Below, in pieces: positions 22,656 through 31,839 of a DNA stretch of 64,000 nucleotides. This DNA is from Nelumbo lutea. Taxonomy: Eukaryota > Streptophyta > Magnoliopsida > Proteales > Nelumbonaceae. The notes under the pieces were generated by a model. That model made no database searches and was not told the origin of the DNA. It saw nothing but the letters and a program-made list of their open reading frames with translations. Position numbers and translations under genes: made by a program. Position 1 is the first letter of the stretch. Each line of letters begins with the position of its first letter. The stretch covers positions 83,668,076-83,732,075 of the forward strand of contig JAKGHH010000002.1 of assembly GCA_022828595.1 (NCBI GenBank). The letters run 5' to 3'.

Positions 22656-23141
22656 ACACGGGGGGCTTCGTCCCTATTAAGACATTATCAATAGAACCCT
22701 CCACCAGCCCCTTCCTCACTAATAATAGTCAGGGGGGCTTGATAGTCCAACAAATACCCCTCCGCAAACAACCACAGGAGTTAAAATTTACAAAGCCAAA
22801 CATAATTCTGCCCATTAGTAGAAAGAAGTCAATTGGAATCAGCATTTTCTAGTGCTTTTGCCGATTTTTTTCCTGTCAATGGTCAGGGGGGCTGAAATAC
22901 ACGAATAGAGCATAGCATTCACCATCGACAAGAAGTAAATCACCAAAAGACAAGGGGGCTAAACCATGGGATGCAAGAAACCCCATCATAGACACAATAC
23001 ACCTCACCTACACAAATCACAAAAACAAGGCAAATTCCCAGACCCAATGCATGTAAACCAACTCACCCCAAGATCTAAAAACAAATACAAAAGCAAGTTC
23101 TTATCAACAAGCTCCCACTTACCAATAAGCAGGGGAGCTAA
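22656..23141 (+). repeat. Region with five polypurine-tract-like motifs
   Basis: The motif CAGGGGGGCT or a close variant occurs at about 22660 (ACGGGGGGCTT), 22730 (CAGGGGGGCTTG), 22884 (CAGGGGGGCTGA), 22951 (CAAGGGGGCTAA) and 23130 (CAGGGGAGCTAA). Several are preceded by a similar run (AATAGT, AATGGT, AATAAG). All have the same orientation. The last lies directly before a TG that may start an LTR. Purine tracts of this form prime plus-strand synthesis in Tat/Athila-type gypsy elements, so this looks like a 3' untranslated region with duplicated purine tracts. Confidence 0.55.
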
Positions 23142-23875
23142 TGTAGGTATATAGTGTTCATGCAGTCCCTTAGAGAAAATTAAACACTGAATTGATACCA
23201 TGTGGCTACATACGAGCAGCCTACAGCCAACTTTCCTTCTACGATGAACCTACGATGCACCACAGATTTGCAATGAACCCATAGCATGCACTGCAGAACC
23301 GTGATAAACCTATGGTCCATCACACGCCCTTAACGAACCAACTCATGACCTGAGGCAAGGAAAAATTAGGCTAGACCCGCGGTGAGACCAGCACATGCTT
23401 AGAACTGCAATAAACCCTCGGCCCATCAAGGAACGTGGCAAGATGTCATGTGGGGCTAACAAGGCATCGCTCGTCAAGCGGTGACGTCACTAATGCCACG
23501 TCAATTAAGTAAAACAGATGAGAAGTATTAGCACACATGAGTAATGAAGGATCTTGAGTGAAAGGAAAGGCAATCCTCAAGAAGATCCTCAGTAATGATT
23601 GGCAAGAAATCCAATGTTCCCTTTCCCAATATGTCACAAGTACCTTTATCCCCTACCTTTTAGGATCTTGGGATCTCCCCCATAAATAGAAATCTTCCCC
23701 GTATTAGAAATCATTCAGCACCCAGCACTCGATGCACCCTTTGCCTTGGACTCCTTACCTTAGCACTCTAGCTTGAAAGCTAATCTCCCCTTAATTCTTG
23801 GTCTTTCTCTGTCTTTCAAAGAGACCATTCCCCAACCAAGCCTTACCCTACCTACAAAAGGACTTCGAGATTTCA
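23142..23875 (+). repeat. Probable Ty3/gypsy LTR
   Basis: It starts TGTAGGTATATAG immediately after the tract CAGGGGAGCTAA and contains GACGTCAC and CCACGTC motifs near 23480-23500 and a TATA-like ATAAATAG at 23682-23689. It could end at GAGATTTCA (23875). A TG...CA block behind a purine tract is the layout of a 3' LTR, but no second copy is in the window, so the right boundary is a guess. Confidence 0.4.
23682..23689 (+). promoter_or_regulatory. TATA-like box in the probable LTR
   Basis: ATAAATAG lies in CCCCCATAAATAGAAATC about 180 bases downstream of the GACGTCAC element. This spacing and the C-rich flanks are typical of plant LTR promoters, but it has not been compared with a second copy. 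Confidence 0.35.
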
Positions 23876-25138
23876 TGTGAAATGGGTGCACTACAAAGAC
23901 TAGGACAATGCTCTTCTCTCCCCTCCCACCCCCCCTTAAATCTCGGGTTAGGCCTCTATTTATAGAGGAAAATAGAGAGAAATGTGTCTATAATTCATCC
24001 ATCTATAGTGTCTTGATTCAATAAAGTTCTTTCACTGAAACAGGCAAATATTTTGAGAGAAAAATGCTTAAATTTGACCCTTCCTTCTTTATACAACAAA
24101 TTTTCTCGAGTTTAGAAGGATTTTTATGGATTTTGTGTGCCCAATGAGGGTACAAGGTGTGCCAAACATTGCAGCTCTATATTTGGAGCTGATAGTGGCA
24201 AAAAACATAAATTTAATGAACTTTTGAATGTGGTTTGTCCTTTCTTAATTTTATGTGAGGTCTATTTGGTATTTTGAGCTTTTTAAGCCTATTAGGCTCA
24301 AATCCATTGGTCCAGGTGTTATAATGGGGCCAAATAAGGAGATGACATCAATTCCCACCCTCTTGAGATCCTAGGATAGGACAACTAATGCGGTAATTCA
24401 ATATGGTGCATTGAAACAATATCTTCTTAGTTTAATGGTCAAATGGGAGAATTAAGATATGAAATTTGACGTGCTGGGATTTTTTGGGTTTCTGGACATG
24501 TTGATGGTTTCTGATATTTTGAATAATTCTTGGATCATGGAGATTCATGACAAGTAAGCTTTTAATAAAAAATATTCACAAAATTGGAATCAAGGCTTAA
24601 TGATGGGTCAAATGAGGGAATTTTGAGATGAAATTTGGTGGGTAGCTATGGATTGGGATTATGTGGCTGTTGGAAGGGTTTGATCATTTTATATATGTGC
24701 AGATCATGTGTTTTAGGCTCAAGGAGCATCATAGTGTTAGATGTATCAAAATGGAATCGCTGATGAATGATTGGCTAAATCCAGGAATTTAGGGTTGAAA
24801 TTTTGTGTGATTGGTTATTTAAGGATTTTGTTTCACATGATGGAGTTTGATTGGGGATCAAGTATGGTGATGTGGCACAATCAAGACTATCGAGAGGGAA
24901 TCATGTAGATATAACATTGTATTTATGGGCATTTGGGATAAAATTTGGTTTCTTAAGGTTTTAGCATGTGTTAAAGTGATTGGTGTGGTCTAATCGGGCA
25001 TCTGAAATGTAGGAGATGAGTCAAAGGAGGGATCAAGCAAAAATCAAGTGCTAACAACTACCCTTCTTTGTTGGAAGTAGAGAGTTGCTAAATAATAAAG
25101 AAAAGGAAGCACCTAAAGATTTTTCTGAGGGACAAGAG
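23876..25138. other. Unassigned AT-rich spacer
   Basis: No reading frame of note and no LTR of the families named here. A TTTATAG-type box lies near 23960 in a CCTCTATTTATAGAGG palindrome. Phrases such as TGATGGGTCAAATGAGGGAATTTTGAGATGAAATTTGG recur loosely (near 24440, 24600 and 24770), suggesting an old imperfect tandem duplication. It is the left flank of copia B and ends in the target copy GTAAG. Confidence 0.45.
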
Positions 25139-25143
25139 GTAAG

Positions 25144-26853
25144 TGATGAAAGGAGAAATCCATCATATGGATGTCTGAACCATGCTAGATGACTAGGTGA
25201 AATTTCAAAAAATTTCTTTTTTCCTTATGGGAATCACATTCCCAGTTTTAGAAAAACTGCATTTTTCAAGGATCGTTGTTACACTGAATTGGACCAGATT
25301 TGGAACCAAAAGAAAGGGAGAAGAATACCTGATATGGATTCCACACATGTAGTTTCCAAAGTGGGTGTTCAAGGCCAAATAGGGTACCAAAACCAACTTT
25401 CATAGAAGATGGCACAACTTAACTTGAAGTCGGTTAAAAAAATGTAGTCCTTCAGCAAGAACTACAATCCAATAGCTTGGATCAAGCAAGGGAGGTTAGC
25501 ACAAATTGAATCTAATTTGTCTTGCAAAAATCAGAAACCAAGACTGATCAAGATCAGTCAATAAGTGGAGAACGAAGTAAGGTTTGGGCAGCAAGAGTAG
25601 AAGGAGAGAACTGAGAGCAGAAGATGATCTGGAGTAGTTTTCCCCCTTCCTCCTTTTATAAGCCTTAAGGATCAACACTCCTAATCCAATTAGGAGGAAT
25701 CTTTAATCCAAATCTTTATTTGGATTTGGACTGTTTAAGTGAATAAGACTTATCCTTTTATCCTAATTTCTTATCCAAACCCATATCCATACCCATATTC
25801 GCCCATGTCACATGACTACTTAAGCTATCATGTAACCACTTGATTAATCCAATTAATCATGGGCTTTAGGCCCATTAAGCAAGTGGCTTACATTCCTAAT
25901 TAGTTGCTGGCCAATTTGGCTCTATTTGTAAGGTGTGGAACCCCAATAATGACCTCACATAAGCCCATATGGGTTTGGCCTAGCTTTAGTGACAAAGCCT
26001 GGCCGAATTCACTAATAAGCACAGTGAACCCCTGAGTCCATCAGTATGGGCTCTTAACGGGCTCAACATATACACTAAATGGTCCTTGAGTCAAGCCATT
26101 CATTGAAGGCCCAAGGATAATGGGTTTAAGTGAAATTAGCCCATTAGGTAAAGCAACCCTAAATAGTCTCTTACACTTAACATCTCAGCCCTTAATGATC
26201 AACCACTGCCCAACAGGGAAGGACCTCTCCCCTGGCTGCAAGGTGTAGTGTTACACTCTCTGCTCAGATGGATCCCAGGAATTAGAACCTTTTGCAAACC
26301 TTTTTCTTAAAACATAATATATATTACCGAGAGAGTGCAATACTGATCATTCACTTTGTCTGACAAAGGGGCTGATCTTGTCACTATGGTCACCCACTCG
26401 AGTGAATTCTCAGACTGCCCTAACATACCTAGCTTTTGACCCCCAAAGGATCTCACTGATTGGCATATCAAAGACAGCCCAATCCGACACCTAGTGCAAT
26501 ACCATAATTGAGTCTAGGGGTTAGGTGTAACTTTCTAGTTTTTCCCACTTGTCTCCAAGGTCAAGGGTATAACTAGAAAATGGTATGGGTTTAGTGTTTT
26601 AAACAAACACACACTACATGTGCTTCGGGTCTAACCCTAGCAGCTGAGACAATCTACCCCAACCTACTTGGAAGCACATTAGTATCAGCCTTGGCAGGAT
26701 AAACTTCCCCAAGTCTATCCAACAGCTTAGAACATTCTAAACTAACATGAGGTTAAAATTGTCCAGTTTAAGGGTAATTACACAGAAACACACATAGTAT
26801 AACACGAATCAATTGTGTACTTTTATTCATTTACAATAAATGGATATCTAACA
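25144..26853 (-). repeat. 3' LTR of copia B
   Basis: It starts TGATGAAAGGAG and ends GGATATCTAACA on the plus strand. Its pair is 48363-50169. Both share the B-subtype blocks GAACCATGCTAGATG and TTCCACA(c/t)ATGTAG, absent from copia A and C. It is about 100 bases shorter than its pair. The flanking ACTCCCACTT is the purine tract AAGTGGGAGT on the element strand. Confidence 0.88.
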
Positions 26854-26867
26854 ACTCCCACTTGCAC

Positions 26868-27527
26868 TTAGGTCCAATCGAGTACAAGCCAGAGTCCCTT
26901 ATTGTCCATGTATTTCTCAAACACTTTCTGTGCCAGTGGCTTAGTCAATGGGTTTGCCACATTCTCCACTGATGCTACCTTCTAAATCTAGAGGTCCCCT
27001 CTACCAACAATCTCCTGTAGTACATGATACTTCCTCTTTATGTACTTTGACTTTGAGTGGACTCTTGGCTCCTTAGCCTAAATAATGACTCCAGTGGTGT
27101 CACACAACAGTGGAATGGCTGATGTGCTAGATGGAACAACTCCTAATTCATGAATGAACTTCTTTATCGATATAGCTTCTTTAGTGGCTTCACTTGCACC
27201 ATTATACTTGGCCTCAGTCGTGGAATCTACTGTGGACCCTTGTTTGCTACTTTTCCATCTAACTGCACAAGACCCCATCGTGAAGATGTAACCAGATGTA
27301 GACTTTCTATCATTTGGGTCTAATTGGAAGTTGGCATCAATATACTTAAGGATCTATAGTGAACTACCATTGAAGACTAGACAAAACTCTTTTGTCCTTC
27401 AAAGGTATTTGAGTATGTTCTTTATAGTAGTCCAATACTCATGTCCTATGTTTGACTGGTATCTACTTACTACACTCATAGCATGTGCAATATCTGGCCA
27501 AGTGCACGACATGGCATACATGATGCT
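26868..27527 (-). pseudogene. Copia B RNase H part of pol
   Basis: This is the 3' part of the copia B polyprotein, cut off from the rest by the Athila-like insertion. Minus-strand translation shows VRWKSSKQGS, then DSTTEAKYNGASEATKEAI, where the family reads TEAEYIA, so the glutamate-containing RNase H motif is altered. ELGVVPSST and LLCDTTGVI follow. The family stop (ACCTAA) is kept at 26868-26870. The 5' continuation is at 43311. Confidence 0.85.
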
Positions 27528-28111
27528 TGGTGTATCCGAAAGCGTGTCATTAACCACTTCAGAATACCAGTTTTAATATTAGTAAATTTATCGATTCTCA
27601 AAATAACTATAAATGCAGTAAATGGTGAGAACGGGTCATATCCACAGGGAAGCGAGGGAAAAACTGCTACAAACTTTAATCCGGATAAAAGAGCATGATG
27701 GAAAGTTGTAGAAACATAGAATTTAATTAATTAAACTAGAAAACTAGAATCTGAACATCGCTGAAAGTTAAAAGTGCAAAAAAATAAATAAATACAGAAA
27801 TAAATAAATGAAATAAAAAAGTATGTAATCCGATCAGAGGTAGTAGTCTTTGGATCTCTCCTTCGACCCTCAAACTTCTCGAGCTAGGCCTTCCGTCTTA
27901 CTTGGTCAAATTTCAAATCTATAGAAAAGAAAATGAAGATCAAACGGAATGAAAATAAATTGCAGAAATGAAATAACAAAAATGGAAATGAAAGAACAAA
28001 AATTAAATCTAAGACTAATGGTTGGGATTCGAATCCAAAGGTGGCAGTAGTGGCTTTGGCAAACTACAAGTATGAACCCCTCCTCTTGCTTGGGCATTCT
28101 CCTCTTCCTCT
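27528..28111 (-). repeat. Athila-like 3' LTR, left segment
   Basis: First 584 bases of the left LTR, up to CCTCTTCCTCT, where copia A is inserted. It matches 42169-42757 of the other LTR throughout. The LTR resumes at 36381. Together the two segments give about 1,443 bases. Confidence 0.88.
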
Positions 28112-29348
28112 TGTTAGATAGTTTTGTATGCCCTTAGCTTCAATCAAAATGATGTACTTTATGAGTTTATTGTAAATGAAAAAAAGTGCATATTTGATTC
28201 ATGTTCCCTTGGTATTTTTCTGTGTGATACCCTTAAACTGGACACTTAATGAGATTTGTGTTAGTTTAGAATGTTCACAGCCAGTGGGTCGGTCTGGGGA
28301 AACCTATCCTGACAAGGCTAACATTGTGGTGCCACCAAGTCGGTTGGGGTGGCATGTCTCAGCTATTAGGGTGAGACTCTAGGCACACACAGTGTGGGAT
28401 TAACTAAATCTTTGAACTGGACCAGATTTCCAGTATTTCCCTGGACCTTGGAGATTGATGGGCAAAACTAGAAAGTTACACCCGACCCCTAGACTCGATT
28501 ATGATACTGCACTAAGTGTCAGATTGGGCTGTCTTTGATGTACCAATCAGTGAGATCCTTAGCGGGGGTCAAAACCTAGGTATGTTGGGACAGTTTGAGA
28601 ATTTATCTGAGTGGGTGATCATAGTGACAGGATCAGCCCCTTTGTCGGACAAAAGTAATGATCGGGCATGCACTCTCACTAATGGAAACCAAGACTGTCG
28701 GCAGCCGATTTCAATCGTTGAGATTTGTTTTGCAAAATATATTTTATATGAGATATAAAAGTATATATGTTATGGTTTCGAAATGTTTGCAAAAAGGTTT
28801 TAATTCCCAGGATCCATACTTGAGAGAGTCCAACACTGTTCCTTGCAGCCGAGGGAGAGGTCCTCTCTTGTCAGGCAGTGTATGATCATTATGGGCTGAG
28901 AGGTTAAGTGTAAGGCCATTAAGGATAATACTTGATGGGATAATCTTGCATCTGCCCACAGTCCCTGGGTGTTACAAGGTGGCTTGGTCCAGGGGCCACT
29001 TAGGGTAAGTGTTGGGCCCATAGAGACCATCTGATGGGTTTCAGGGGGTGCACTATCCATAATAGTGTATTCAGCCAGGCCTTGTAACAAAGGCTGGGCT
29101 GAACCCATGTGGCTGATGTGTAGATCAATGTTTGGGTCCCACGCCATACAAGGAAGCCCAACTGGGCAGCAGTTTGGAAGGCTTGATGAATACATAACCC
29201 TAAATGGGCCTTAAGCCCATTTTGAACTGGGCTAATTTGATTAGTCTTTAAGGGGCGAATTCTGAGATAAGATCAGCTGATAGGATTGGGCCCACACCCT
29301 ATCCACTCAGAGAGTCCAAGATCTAAATGAGATTTAGATTTGGAAACT

Positions 29349-29365
29349 TCCTAATTAGATTAGGA
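29349..29365. promoter_or_regulatory. LTR palindrome 1
   Basis: TCCTAATTAGATTAGGA has perfect 7-base arms (TCCTAAT/ATTAGGA) around a 3-base centre, about 120 bases upstream of the TATA box. The block recurs in other copies, for example near 9481 and 35660, with small changes. Confidence 0.5.
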
Positions 29366-29388
29366 GCTGGCTGATCTAATCTACAAAT

Positions 29389-29412
29389 AAGATAAGGATT
29401 ATCCCTTATCTT
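29389..29412. promoter_or_regulatory. LTR palindrome 2
   Basis: Perfect 9-base arms AAGATAAGG and CCTTATCTT flank a 6-base centre. The arms contain GATAAG, the I-box core of some plant promoters. Related palindromes sit at the same place in the other LTRs (near 70-115, 1060-1080, 35700 and 59800). Confidence 0.5.
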
Positions 29413-29450
29413 AAAGGGACTTCTAATCTAGATATGATTTGGGTTAGCAA

Positions 29451-29469
29451 CTCCTAATGGGATTAGGAG
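29451..29469. promoter_or_regulatory. LTR palindrome 3, next to the TATA box
   Basis: CTCCTAATGGGATTAGGAG has perfect 8-base arms around GGG and ends 16 bases before the TATA box. It is the best-kept of the three palindromes and is present in LTRs of all subtypes (for example 9380-9398, 25676-25697, 35767-35785 and 48895-48912). Confidence 0.55.
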
Positions 29470-29485
29470 CTGATCCCTTTAAGTC

Positions 29486-29493
29486 TATAAAAG
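29486..29493 (+). promoter_or_regulatory. TATA box of copia A 5' LTR
   Basis: TATAAAAG follows CCTTTAAGTC and precedes GAAGAGGGGGCGGCAGCC. The 3' LTR has the same box at 35801-35808. CCTCCTTTTATA on the plus strand is its reverse complement in minus-strand copies (for example 25649-25660, 48864-48878 and 52658-52667). Confidence 0.72.
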
Positions 29494-30047
29494 GAAGAGG
29501 GGGCGGCAGCCTTTAGACACAACATCCAACAAACTCAAGTCTTGTCTTCAGAGCTGAGATCACAGAGGAGAGAATTCTGCACCCTGCAAATTCTTTCTAG
29601 CCGCCTCCTTCCTGTAGCCGCCGCCTATAGCAGTTCAATCTCCATTACATGGGAGAAATCTAGATTGGATCTTAATTCCAATTTGGTAGGAGTTGTATTC
29701 ACAAGCCATCTAGGTGATTCTTGGGAAGAATCAAGTTCTTAGGAAGGACACTGCTGATTCTGCTCCACCTTGCACTGCGCCATCTTCAGTGGGAGCAGAT
29801 TTTGGTTTCTACCTTGGGCATGAACACCTCCATTGAGAGATACTATTTCTCTGTATTAGGTATTATTTCTCTCTCCTCCTTTTGGTTCAGATCTGGTTCA
29901 CTTTGTGGTTCAAGAATGATCCTTGAAAATGAGATTTTCTAAATAGGGAATTCGATTCCCAATTGAAGGGAAAGAAAAATTTTTGAAATTTGCCCCCTTT
30001 ATTCCGCAATCATGGGCATCCATATGATGGATTTCCTATCCCTTCAG

Positions 30048-30060
30048 TGGTATCAGAGCC
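30048..30060 (+). promoter_or_regulatory. tRNA-Met primer binding site (copia A)
   Basis: TGGTATCAGAGCC lies one base after the LTR end CTTCA. It is the standard copia site complementary to the initiator tRNA-Met 3' end and is intact. Confidence 0.92.
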
Positions 30061-31839
30061 AGGTTCAAATCTTGAACCATTCTGTTTCAGATCTGAACCT
30101 GCGCAAATAGGGAGAAGGCGTTCTACCCAATTTGCGCAGATATGGGTTTTGGGAAATTTGTTCCCAAAACAGATGGGCAAATAATCTGAAATTAATTTTT
30201 AAATAAATCTGATTATTATTTAGAATATTTCTTTATAATTTTATTGATTTATGGGCTGTTCGTACAAGAGGAGATCGAAATCTTGGTTTGCGCAGGGAGA
30301 ACCGCAAGATTTGTAGTTTTTTGAATTTATTTATTACATTTGGTCTGTAAATATTTTTTTTATTTTAGACTCAATGTATAGGCATTTGATCTGATGTAAT
30401 AATTAATAGAAATAGGATTTCTATTTATTTTTAATTCTGGATCAAAGATGGCGGCGCAGAGAAGGAGATTTCGCAGATGGGAGATTCACTCTCTGCGATT
30501 TGCAGTTTGAGAAACTGCAATCTGTGATCTAACATTTGTTTTGCAGGATGGAGTGTGCGAACAGCTCTGATTAACTGATTATTGTTTTTCTTTTATCAGT
30601 TATTTAATTTCAGATTATTTTCTTGAATTAAGGATTTAATTAAAAATCAAACCCTAGACCCATTCGAACCAAGATTGGTTCAAACTGTTTGGACCAATTC
30701 TAGGGTTTAATCAAGGCTGAAAGTCAGCCCTAATTTTCCCACTAATGGGCCTAAGGATTGATATTTAATTAAATGGTTAATTCGGCCCAGCCTGTAAAGG
30801 CCCAGTTTTAAATAGTTAAAACTGCAAAAGCCCATTTTAAAGGATAAAGCTATATGGGCCGAACTGGGTAACCCTAATTCAGCCCGTATACCTAGATAAT
30901 ATTAATGGTTAATATTATGGAATTTTAACGGGCTTCCAACAGGCCTTACAAATAATTAATTGATTGGATCAATTTATCCCTGCATGAGATGTATGAATGT
31001 GTGATGTGCTGCGTACATGGGCCATAAGTGCTTGGCCCATGCTCATTCGACAGTGGCTCTTGCGCACACCATGGCTGAATGCAAATCATTGCCATGGTAT
31101 CCATTTTGGTCATTGGATGACCTCCCTCAGTGGTGGGCCCCACACCTCATCAAGAGGTTACGTGCGGAACCCTAGCCGATTTAAGGCCCACCGAAATCTA
31201 GCTTTATGAAAGTCAGTGGGAGCCACTTTGGTTTGACCTAAATCAAACTAGGGTGTAATTATTTGTTCCCTCCAGCTAATATGAGTGCATGTGATAGGGA
31301 GATTCATATGATGAACTCTCTAAAGGCCTTCCATCATTAGCATGAGGATGGGTCCTTCAGTAATGAGGAGACACACCAAAAAATGGGCTATCCATTTGTT
31401 GTTGGGTTTGTCTAAGTGTTTCATAAGATGATAGGGGCGTCATAGACCGATGTGGGAGGGGCTTCACCAGAAAATGGGAACTCTCTCACGGTACCTTGGC
31501 GTTCACGAATATGATGGGAAAGCACTCACTAGATAGAAAGGTTTACCTGAAAATGGATTTGAACCTTGTCTAACAGAGGCCAAAAGGGAAAACTCATATG
31601 ACGAGTGGATATGATCCTTCACAGAAAGGTGGTGGGGTTATGCAGCTGAAACAGTTGGCTCCATGCACCCTATGCGATTTTCCACATTTCCAGAGACAAC
31701 CCGTAGTCTCCATCACTAATAAAGGAGGGAAATCTCAGAGATGAATAAATGGAAATGGATCGTAGATTAAAAGCCATATCTATGAAATGAACATGAATCA
31801 AATTAGGTTGTGGACTGATGTTTGTTCTTTTATTAGAAA
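30061..31839 (+). other. Copia A untranslated leader
   Basis: About 1.78 kb between primer site and gag without a long frame. Length and block order match the leaders of copia B, C and F. The 3' 600 bases are best conserved. They include CCATTTGTTG, GATAGGGGCGTCATAGACCG and AAGGTGGTGGGGTTATGCAG blocks. Packaging and translation signals are expected in such a leader, but none can be named from sequence alone. Confidence 0.78.

Larger units (their letters stand above)
28112..30046 (+). repeat. 5' LTR of copia A
   Basis: 1,935 bases from TGTTAGATAG to TATCCCTTCA, next to the primer site. It pairs with 34427-36375. The order of blocks here is the reference for all copia LTR fragments in the window. 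The TATA box at 29486 puts the U3/R boundary about 1.4 kb into the LTR. Antisense and sense frames within (28176-28382, 28516-28758, 29195-28800) recur in every LTR copy but are not protein families. Confidence 0.93.

Noticed and set aside
30048..30060. Part of a tRNA-Met gene
   Set aside because: Only the primer-complementary 13 bases are present at each LTR edge; no cloverleaf can be formed.
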